A stretch of DNA of 64,000 nt from Chryseobacterium indologenes (GTDB taxonomy: Bacteria > Bacteroidota > Bacteroidia > Flavobacteriales > Weeksellaceae), in the NCBI RefSeq assembly GCF_001295265.1, contig NZ_LJOD01000007.1:162346-226345 (forward strand). Direction: 5' to 3'. Each line of letters starts with the position of its first letter. Positions within the stretch are counted from its first letter, which is position 1. Position numbers and translations under genes: made by a program. The notes under the pieces are model-generated. The model was not told where the DNA came from and ran no database searches. It was given only the letters and a program-made list of their open reading frames with translations. Positions 54,001 to 60,419 of the stretch are shown one piece after another.

Positions 54001-54327
54001 ATGAAAACTTTAAATAAGTATCAAATTTCTTGGGTAATTCTAACACCAAAAAAAGGCAATGCAACAAAAAGAGATCAGAAAATATTTAATAGTGTAGATC
54101 CTCTATTTTGTTTTTCTATTGGTGCATTTAATCAAAATTTACAGGCTCACTTCTCTACTAAAGAAAAGGCTCAACAGGCAGTTAAAAGCCTTAAAAAAGC
54201 AAATAAAGATTATACAGCAACTATAATTACAGATGCTCAATTTGGAAATATTGAGATTGATTATAAAACAAAAACGGTTAAAATTGCTTACACAGAAAAA
54301 CAACTGACCGAATCAATATTAATTTAA
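54001..54327 (+). CDS. Phage hypothetical protein
   Basis: A 108-residue basic protein (LNKYQISWVILTPKKGN; FSTKEKAQQAVKSLKKANKDY). Its stop shares a base with the next start (TAATG). Confidence 0.55.
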   Translation: MKTLNKYQISWVILTPKKGNATKRDQKIFNSVDPLFCFSIGAFNQNLQAHFSTKEKAQQAVKSLKKANKDYTATIITDAQFGNIEIDYKTKTVKIAYTEKQLTESILI

Positions 54328-54866
54328 TGAACAAATACGAATTTTTCAACGAAGAAAAAAGCATAATCAGGCACAACTTAGTGCCTGAAATGCTTATAGA
54401 AGTTATTAAGCTACCTCGTGTTAACGATTATACATCTGTTGGACTTGGCTTTGATGATATTTTTGATGAAAAAATAATAAAAGGATGGCATTTTATTTTT
54501 AAGGTAATGAATGACGAAGATTTTGAAGATGTAGAGGATTTCTCGCATATCCGAAGTATTTTAAAACGTGCTGGCAAATGGTACCAAGCTAAAATAGTCG
54601 TGGGAGAAATTAAATTAGATAAATTTAAATCTGCAGCACCTACATTTGAAGATAATGAATTTAAATTGATAAGATCAGATTTGCCTGGCTTATGGCTTTT
54701 AGCCCATAAAGAAACTGCTATAATTATTGAGTTTGAAGAATATAATTTTAATGAAACTCAAAAAATATCTGAACTCACTTCTGTTAATTTAGATTTAATG
54801 AGTTATGCAAAGCTTATGCGTTTAGCTGGTGAATGGCTGGCATTAAATAACCCTGAAATTATTTAA
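54327..54866 (+). CDS. Phage hypothetical protein
   Basis: A 179-residue acidic, soluble protein (DDIFDEKIIKGWHFIF; DEDFEDVEDFSHI). Translationally coupled to the gene before it and followed within 2 bp by an HTH ORF. No family known. Confidence 0.55.
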   Translation: MNKYEFFNEEKSIIRHNLVPEMLIEVIKLPRVNDYTSVGLGFDDIFDEKIIKGWHFIFKVMNDEDFEDVEDFSHIRSILKRAGKWYQAKIVVGEIKLDKFKSAAPTFEDNEFKLIRSDLPGLWLLAHKETAIIIEFEEYNFNETQKISELTSVNLDLMSYAKLMRLAGEWLALNNPEII

Positions 54867-54868
54867 AA

Positions 54869-55048
54869 ATGAACGAAATTGAAAAGTTAATTTTGCTTTC
54901 AAATAAAAAAGGCAAAGAACTCGCCCCATTGTTAAGAACCACAGAGGCGAGAATATCTGAATATAAAAACGGTAAACGTGGAATTAGTGTTAGAAAATTA
55001 AGAGAATGGTGTAAAATACTTGAAATTGACATTAAAGAACTATTTTAA
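54869..55048 (+). CDS. Small Cro-like HTH protein (59 residues)
   Basis: MNEIEKLILLSNKKGKELAP..., then TTEARISEYKNGKRGISVRKLREWCKIL. Helices 2-3 of an XRE-type HTH are readable (KELAPLLRTTEARISEYKNG). It lies 2 bp after the preceding gene. As a third phage DNA-binding protein it may regulate this block. Confidence 0.6.
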   Translation: MNEIEKLILLSNKKGKELAPLLRTTEARISEYKNGKRGISVRKLREWCKILEIDIKELF

Positions 55049-55065
55049 CATGAAACCGTACAATT

Positions 55066-55533
55066 ATGGACATTGATATAATTAGACATGATGATAGGCT
55101 TAATGCTCTATGGATCAATACAACAGATATAAGCCTTGCAAATAGAGTTGCTGAAGAATTTTTAAAAGGATTAGAAACAATAAACACTGAGTTTAAAATT
55201 TCATCATCTAATATTTGGAAAAAAGATGCTTCTATGACAAAGGTGGTTTATTCCAGATATATAAAAAAAGGAGGTCCAGAATGGCTGGAATTAGAGGCAA
55301 TTCGCAGTAGAGAATATTCTTTGATAATAAAAAATAATTTAATAAATAAGATTGAAAAATTTAAAAATAGATTGGATATTATTGAAATTAAAATCTACGG
55401 ACTTTCAATTGACAAGAGTAACAGAATTATAAATTTAAAAATTGGCGAGAGTTTAAATCTTAATTATTATAAAGAACATGAATTTGAAGGCGAAATATCT
55501 GATTTTGATTATACAATAACACGACTGTCTTAG
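55066..55533 (+). CDS. Phage hypothetical protein, last rightward early gene
   Basis: A 155-residue protein without recognised domain (WINTTDISLANRVAEEFLKG; EIKIYGLSIDKSNRI). It ends just before a bidirectional terminator facing the umuC side. Confidence 0.55.
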   Translation: MDIDIIRHDDRLNALWINTTDISLANRVAEEFLKGLETINTEFKISSSNIWKKDASMTKVVYSRYIKKGGPEWLELEAIRSREYSLIIKNNLINKIEKFKNRLDIIEIKIYGLSIDKSNRIINLKIGESLNLNYYKEHEFEGEISDFDYTITRLS

Positions 55534-55551
55534 AGATTCTAAAAATAAAAC

Positions 55552-55577
55552 ACCCCTGTTAATACAGGGGTATTTTT
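55552..55577. terminator. Bidirectional terminator ending the early operon
   Basis: ACCCCTGT / ACAGGGGT with a 4-nt loop and a T-run on the plus side; A-rich on the other side. Confidence 0.82.
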
Positions 55578-55579
55578 AT

Positions 55580-55700
55580 TTAAAATATGACACCTTTATC
55601 TTTCAATTCCCTAATCTCCTTCTCTACAATTTCTTCTGTCAGATCTTCTTGAGATCAACTGTTTTATTACTGAATGAATAACTAATTCCAACATGCGCTT
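55580..55700 (-). pseudogene. Frameshifted small gene fragment downstream of umuC
   Basis: One minus frame reads HVGISYSFSNKTVDLKKI and stops; the next reads EDLTEEIVEKEIRELKDKGV ending IF-stop. A single missing base, or a -1 slip at CTCAAGAAG, joins them into one sensible protein. It may be a decayed gene, a sequencing error, or a programmed shift. Confidence 0.45.
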
Positions 55701-56957
55701 TTACGCTTTCAGAATAATTGAATCATAAAAGCTTGTAGAGTATTTGGGCGACAGGTGTTTTTGATCCATCTTCCAAGTCGTTTGAACATCCATAGACGCT
55801 AGTTTTACCTTCTGCTTACCCAGGCGGCTGTTCATTGCGTCCATTGCCTGCATGATTGGCGTGTGCTTGTCGTGTAGATCTTCATCAAACATGCTTGTCA
55901 TTCTTTCGGTATCCGGAACGAAAGTTCCCACAATCACACCAGCTTTTCTATATTTAGGTCCAGAGATAAATATTTTATCCAGTGCTTTTTTAGCGTATTT
56001 TGAAATTTCGATGCTCGAATTACTCGGATTAGGAAGAGTAACTGTGAAAGAATCCGAATATTGGACCTGATTCTGTTTGAATCGGTCCGTTGTAATAAAC
56101 ACTGTTACGTGCCTGCAACATGATTTCTGTTCACGAAGTTTACGGGCGCACTCAGACGCAAAGGTGGAAACACGTTCATGCACGTAGTCGTATTCTGCAT
56201 GGCCTGTATCGAAAGTTCGTGTGGTTGAAATGTTTTTTTTAGGTTCCGGAATACTCATTGTATATTGTGCCTCTCCCAGAAGTTCCTTTTTCATACGTAC
56301 GCCAAGAATTCCCATTTCTTTGCGGAGGAAATCATCTGGGAATTGTGTGAAGTCCCAAGCAGTGTGAGCCCCATAATTTTTAAATCGATCATGATACCTG
56401 CGTCCGATTCCCCAGATGTCTTCCAGAGGAAACCATTTCAATGCAGCTTCCAGTTTTTTATGTGTGTCGATCATGTAAACAGATCCTGTCTTTTCTGGAA
56501 ACTTTTTTGCTATTTTATTGGCGACTTTGGCCAGCGTTTTACTTGGGGCCATCCCGATACTGGTAGGCAAGTCCAAGCCTTTGAGTACATCTCTCCGAAG
56601 ATTTACCATTCTCTGATGCTGATCTGAGTATCCATCAAGAAATAAAAATGATTCATCAATACTGTATACCTCAATATCGTTGCAGTATCGCCGGGTGATC
56701 TGTACCACTCTATTACTGATGTCGCCGTAAAGGACAAAGTTAGCAGAACACACAACCAGCCCGTGTGTTTTTTCAAGTTGCTTTATTTTGAAGTATGGTT
56801 CTCCCATAGGAATGCCGAGTGCCTTAGCTTCGTTGCTCCTGGCTATTGCACACCCGTCATTATTAGACAGAACAACTACCGGACGGTTCCGCCATCCGTA
56901 ATTAAAAATACGCTCACAGGAAGCATAAAAGTTATTTCCGTCAATTAAAGCAATCAT
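55701..56957 (-). CDS. umuC: UmuC-like Y-family DNA polymerase
   Basis: A 418-residue translesion polymerase (DNA polymerase V catalytic subunit type). ATG 56957 is chosen; it overlaps the umuD stop (ATGA) and opens MIALIDGNNFYASCERIF with catalytic Asp6; the second pair Asp101-Glu102 is in YSIDESFLF. SNNDGCAIARS and the IWGIGRRYHDRF helix-hairpin-helix are typical of UmuC. Full length. With the UmuD-like gene before it forms a prophage-borne SOS mutagenesis operon. Confidence 0.93.
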   Translation of the reverse strand: MIALIDGNNFYASCERIFNYGWRNRPVVVLSNNDGCAIARSNEAKALGIPMGEPYFKIKQLEKTHGLVVCSANFVLYGDISNRVVQITRRYCNDIEVYSIDESFLFLDGYSDQHQRMVNLRRDVLKGLDLPTSIGMAPSKTLAKVANKIAKKFPEKTGSVYMIDTHKKLEAALKWFPLEDIWGIGRRYHDRFKNYGAHTAWDFTQFPDDFLRKEMGILGVRMKKELLGEAQYTMSIPEPKKNISTTRTFDTGHAEYDYVHERVSTFASECARKLREQKSCCRHVTVFITTDRFKQNQVQYSDSFTVTLPNPSNSSIEISKYAKKALDKIFISGPKYRKAGVIVGTFVPDTERMTSMFDEDLHDKHTPIMQAMDAMNSRLGKQKVKLASMDVQTTWKMDQKHLSPKYSTSFYDSIILKA

Positions 56958-57427
56958 AATTTTCTCCAATTCTTAAATGTCCACGTAACGACACCCCAGA
57001 GAAAGAATTCCGTTTCATCTGTGATGTCAAAGTCTGAAAATTCAACATTGGCCGACTGCAGCTTCAGTTCTTTGATAGCATTCCCGGCACCGTACCGCGG
57101 TCGAAACCGCTTAATGAAAAACTGATTTTCAATAATTGCTGCTACAAGATCATTCGGACGGGCTTCGATACCTTTTTGTATCAAACACCAATCCTCATTA
57201 AGTATTCCTATATCTTTCAGCGAATCCCCGGAAATTCTTCCCGGAAAAGTAGTTTCTGCATCTTTAACCAATAGCTTTAAAAAATCGATACTTTCATCCG
57301 GAAAGTCAAGTGCAGCACTCGGAAACGCTCCATATCCTCCGGCATGCAAACGCTCTTCCAGTGGCTTTAATACAACAGGTTCCGCACTTTCCAATACAAA
57401 TAACTCTAAATTTCCGGTACTTTTCAT
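56954..57427 (-). CDS. umuD: UmuD-like S24 protease
   Basis: A 157-residue LexA/UmuD-fold protein. Ser69 (SGDSL) and Lys106 (FFIKRF) are 37 residues apart, exactly as Ser60/Lys97 in E. coli UmuD. A GAFPSAALDF stretch at 33-42 aligns with the UmuD self-cleavage site, so processing near Gly33-Ala34 on RecA activation is expected. It is first in the operon with umuC. Confidence 0.92.
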   Translation of the reverse strand: MKSTGNLELFVLESAEPVVLKPLEERLHAGGYGAFPSAALDFPDESIDFLKLLVKDAETTFPGRISGDSLKDIGILNEDWCLIQKGIEARPNDLVAAIIENQFFIKRFRPRYGAGNAIKELKLQSANVEFSDFDITDETEFFLWGVVTWTFKNWRKL

Positions 57428-57431
57428 AACG

Positions 57432-57464
57432 CAAAATTATGAACATTTTGAACCAAAACAGAAC
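57432..57464 (-). promoter_or_regulatory. umuDC promoter with three GTTC repeats (possible SOS operator)
   Basis: On the minus strand TAATTTTG (57439-57432) ends only 4 nt before the ATG, so the mRNA may be almost leaderless. Upstream three GTTC units (GAAC on the plus strand at 57441, 57450 and 57461) are spaced by 9 and 11 bp, a candidate regulator site. Confidence 0.45.
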
Positions 57465-57739
57465 AAACCAATGTTAAATTTTCATACCGCAAAGCAAAAC
57501 CCTTTATGCGACAGAACTTGACGCAATAAAAAGTTATCCACAAAAAATTAGAAATTAAAAAAAGAATCGAAAGAAATACTACCTAAGAAACCCTATGATA
57601 AACTATCACAAGTGCAGTCGGGCGCATTTGAAAACTATCAAAATTGAAAATGGGACAAATTTAATAAAACAAAATAAATATTAATTACGGAAATCCGTTA
57701 ATAACCTTACTGTCTTATTTGTATATTGCAGAAAAAAAC
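57465..57739. other. Intergenic region between umuD and the trypsin-like gene
   Basis: No gene found. It holds one exact DnaA box consensus, TTATCCACA (57534-57542), in A-rich surroundings, and a small palindrome ACGGA-AA-TCCGT (57687-57698). No clear promoter box faces the next gene. Confidence 0.45.
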
Positions 57740-58549
57740 ATGTTACCTATATCTAAAGATAATTTAGCATACCCAATGTATGTTGAAATTAATCAATATT
57801 CTGGCACTGCCTTTTTAATGGAATACAAAAACCGTATATATTTGATTTCTGCAAAACACGTTTTTGTAAACATGGAAAATAACAAATTTCTAAGCCAAAC
57901 TGTCCTAGTCAAATACTCAAAAAAAGAATTGAATTCCGATAACTATTTTCTAAGCAGCTTTACGATGGATATGGTTATATTAAGCAAAAATAGCAAAGTA
58001 ATTTTTGATGAAAAAAACGACATAATCGCTATTGATATTTTTGAAAATGAAATGAGTCCAAAACATGCTAATTTTACCGAAGGAATAGTTGAAAGCAACC
58101 CTAGGCCTGGAGTTTTTTTTGTTGTACCAGGAGCTTCAATTTTAACAAGCAATTTAGTCCAAATTGGACATGACGTCGGCATATTTGGTTATCCAACTTC
58201 TTTACAAATACAAAATGACAAACAATTTGATTTTGATTTACCTTTAGTTAGAAAAGGAATGGTATCTCAAATATACAATGAAAAAGGCTACATAGTTTTA
58301 GACTGTCAAGTTCATCCTGGAAATAGTGGAGGCCCTGTTTTCCAATATACACAACATAGCCATGGTCTCATAAAACAATATCTAATCGGAATCCTTATTC
58401 AATTTATTCCTCATAATACTAAACTTCCAGTTAGTAATAACTATTATGGAACTATAACAAGTATTTATGATGCTAAAAATTCAGGGTATTCTGTCGCTGT
58501 AAACATGGATTATGTTATAGCTACTTTGGAGAGATTTAATCGACAATAA
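57740..58549 (+). CDS. Trypsin-like serine protease, prophage cargo
   Basis: A 269-residue protein from ATG 57740 (TTG 57719 would extend it). A chymotrypsin-fold triad is readable: His40 in LISAKHVF, Asp99 in DIIAIDI and Ser196 in HPGNSGGPV. There is no signal peptide, so it should act in the cytoplasm. It is AT-rich, is transcribed opposite to its neighbours, and lies alone between umuDC and the lysis genes, as phage cargo genes often do. Role unknown; proteases of this type also occur in defence modules. Confidence 0.8.
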   Translation: MLPISKDNLAYPMYVEINQYSGTAFLMEYKNRIYLISAKHVFVNMENNKFLSQTVLVKYSKKELNSDNYFLSSFTMDMVILSKNSKVIFDEKNDIIAIDIFENEMSPKHANFTEGIVESNPRPGVFFVVPGASILTSNLVQIGHDVGIFGYPTSLQIQNDKQFDFDLPLVRKGMVSQIYNEKGYIVLDCQVHPGNSGGPVFQYTQHSHGLIKQYLIGILIQFIPHNTKLPVSNNYYGTITSIYDAKNSGYSVAVNMDYVIATLERFNRQ

Positions 58550-58554
58550 CTAAT

Positions 58555-58590
58555 AATAATCCCCACGTCTGAGGTGGGGATTATTTATTT
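58555..58590. terminator. Bidirectional terminator between the protease and lysis genes
   Basis: A 12-bp stem AATAATCCCCAC / GTGGGGATTATT with a 7-nt loop and T-rich tails on both sides. Confidence 0.88.
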
Positions 58591-59079
58591 AGAGAAAAAC
58601 AAATCTGCTTCAGCTTTTCTTCTGCGAACCAGCCCGTTAAGTTTTACTCCTTGTGCAGTAATATACTTTGTAAGAAACCAATCCCGGATTGACGCTCTTG
58701 GCGCACGGTCATTGACAAGCTTAAAAAGCCCATCAGATCCGCCTGTATTATAGGTGTGAGAAACTAAAGCATCAAACTGATTTTGAGTAATTGGAATATT
58801 TATTTTCTTAGCAACAATATTTTCGTAAACAGCCAGATCCTGACGTAGTGCGTCCTCTGCTTCCTTCTCGGTGTGTATCGTAGCTCTTTTTTCTGCTACA
58901 GCTTTATTTCCGGCTCCTTTTAAAAAGTTGCCTTTATCATCTCTCATTGCCCGGCCGTATCCTTCTGTCCATATTCCTACTGGGTCCATCTTTGGCTGCA
59001 AACCCGGTTTTTTCAAATCGCCATCGTGCAGGCTCTCAAATTCTTTTATAAGGTCAATCCCTTTTTGTGATGTTCTCAT
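58585..59079 (-). CDS. Phage lysozyme (GH24 endolysin)
   Basis: A 164-residue muramidase that cuts the glycan backbone of peptidoglycan at lysis. The Glu-8-Asp-5-Thr-type site of GH24 enzymes appears as Glu15 (EFESL), Asp32 (MDPVG) and Thr38 (IWTEGYGR), the gap between Glu and Asp being longer than usual. The C-terminal VRRRKAEADLF segment is typical. No signal peptide, so it needs the holin. Its start overlaps the previous mini-gene by ATGA. Confidence 0.88.
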   Translation of the reverse strand: MRTSQKGIDLIKEFESLHDGDLKKPGLQPKMDPVGIWTEGYGRAMRDDKGNFLKGAGNKAVAEKRATIHTEKEAEDALRQDLAVYENIVAKKINIPITQNQFDALVSHTYNTGGSDGLFKLVNDRAPRASIRDWFLTKYITAQGVKLNGLVRRRKAEADLFFSK

Positions 59080-59237
59080 TTCTTAAGTTCTTTTGTAAAA
59101 TCTTCTAAACTCTTTTTAAATCCTTTTTCGCAGCAAAAGGAAATGAGATTTCCTTTAATATCCGCAGTGAATAATTTATTATCACATTCAGATTCAAACA
59201 CTTGTACAACCTTATTTTTTTTCCTAAATAATTTCAT
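59076..59237 (-). CDS. Mini-gene of the lysis cassette (53 residues)
   Basis: MKLFRKKNKVVQVFESECDN... to FTKELKK, charged, with Cys-Cys in ISFCCEKGF. It is linked by 4-nt ATGA overlaps to the mini-gene before and the lysozyme after, which is good evidence for translation. Role unknown. Confidence 0.6.
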   Translation of the reverse strand: MKLFRKKNKVVQVFESECDNKLFTADIKGNLISFCCEKGFKKSLEDFTKELKK

Positions 59238-59329
59238 TTCTTTAATTTTTCGTCAATTAGTATTTTAGCGCAGAAACCAGTTCCGGCACCTAATAAGTAA
59301 AGAGTTATTTTGAAAAGCGTTTCGATCAT
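59234..59329 (-). CDS. Mini-gene of the lysis cassette (31-residue membrane peptide)
   Basis: MIETLFKITLYLLGAGTGFC... to DEKLKK has one hydrophobic helix. It is ATGA-coupled at both ends, between the spanin and the next mini-gene. A small membrane peptide in a lysis cassette could modulate the holin; that is inference. Confidence 0.55.
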   Translation of the reverse strand: MIETLFKITLYLLGAGTGFCAKILIDEKLKK

Positions 59330-59895
59330 TTTTTGAAGTATTTATATATTCCAAAAATTATAATTCCCACAGATCCCAAAACAACCAAAACAACCCACCA
59401 TCCAGCCTGAAATCCTTTTGCTTTTATGTCGTTGGTTTTCTTTTCAACTTCAGCAGCAACTGCCTTGATCGTTTCTTTTGAAACAGCGGTCTTGGCTAAG
59501 TCTTGAATTATGTTTGTTTTTTCTTCGCTGGAAGATTCTTTTTTGTCTTCGGTTGACTTTCGATAATGGTTATTGATATAGTAGTCAGCCGTGCCGCGGA
59601 TTACTATACTTTGCAATGTGTCTGGTCCTATGATATTATGAAAGATCAGCGGGTTTAGTGTATCGGATTTTCCCCGAATCACAATATCGCCAGAGAAGTC
59701 TTCCAGCTTCTTTTTGATTATTTGATCCGATATTTTCTTTGTGGATTCTTTCAATACTTTCTCCTTGACTGAATCCAGCTGAACACGTTCAATTTCTGTT
59801 TGCTCCTCCCGGGAAAAAAACGTAGTTTTATGCTTTGTACGGCATCCCATCAGAATGCTACTCAGTATGATTACTATCATTATTTTCGCTTTCAT
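59326..59895 (-). CDS. Apparent unimolecular spanin (u-spanin)
   Basis: A 189-residue protein with a lipoprotein signal (MIVIILSSILMGC, Cys18) and a single C-terminal transmembrane helix (WWVVLVVLGSVGIIIFGIYKYF) ending KK. In between lies a periplasmic, helical and strand-rich stretch rich in Glu/Lys. One protein tethered to the outer membrane by lipid and to the inner membrane by a C-terminal helix is the architecture of u-spanins (phage T1 gp11 type), which fuse the membranes in the last lysis step. Its position between holin and lysozyme supports this. Confidence 0.75.
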   Translation of the reverse strand: MKAKIMIVIILSSILMGCRTKHKTTFFSREEQTEIERVQLDSVKEKVLKESTKKISDQIIKKKLEDFSGDIVIRGKSDTLNPLIFHNIIGPDTLQSIVIRGTADYYINNHYRKSTEDKKESSSEEKTNIIQDLAKTAVSKETIKAVAAEVEKKTNDIKAKGFQAGWWVVLVVLGSVGIIIFGIYKYFKK

Positions 59896-60409
59896 CGTTC
59901 TTATTTTTAAGGTTTAAATCTCTGATGTCTAAAGTCTTGTTGAACTTTTCAAATTTCTTCAGAAAAGCCAGCGGTGGGAATTTCCCATCAGTTATAATTC
60001 CGATATTCACCAAGGCATTGCCTGCTGGATAAATGAAAATCATAATCTTACTTGCAACCTTGAAATAAACGCTATCCAAATCGGCATCAGAAATTATCTG
60101 AATGAATGCTTCAGTTAGAAAGTAAACAAGAATTACGAGCCCTATTTTCTGGCAGAATCCGGTTACCATTTTTTTAGGAGAAAATGTATTAAGCTTCATA
60201 TGCTTCCATATCCCGGCTGCCAAATCTGCAATCAAAGCAAATCCCAAAACGAAAATAAATACGTAGGATTCAATATACCAACCCGTAAGACGCTCTGATA
60301 TGGTTAACCCTACAGCTGGAACCGCAGCCAACTGAAATGATGCCCAGATTTTACCACCAATCCCGCCAGAATGTATGGACAGGAGATTTTTTATTATAAA
60401 TTCTTTCAT
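59858..60409 (-). CDS. Phage holin family protein
   Basis: A 183-residue membrane protein with about four hydrophobic helices. FVLGFALIADLAAGIWKHMK...SPKKMVTGFCQKIG matches the phage holin 4 / toxin secretion holin family (PF05105). It should form pores releasing the lysozyme. An acidic, Asn-rich cytoplasmic tail follows; the last 38 nt overlap the spanin gene. Confidence 0.82.
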   Translation of the reverse strand: MKEFIIKNLLSIHSGGIGGKIWASFQLAAVPAVGLTISERLTGWYIESYVFIFVLGFALIADLAAGIWKHMKLNTFSPKKMVTGFCQKIGLVILVYFLTEAFIQIISDADLDSVYFKVASKIMIFIYPAGNALVNIGIITDGKFPPLAFLKKFEKFNKTLDIRDLNLKNKNDESENNDSNHTE

Positions 60410-60419
60410 TGTTATACTT

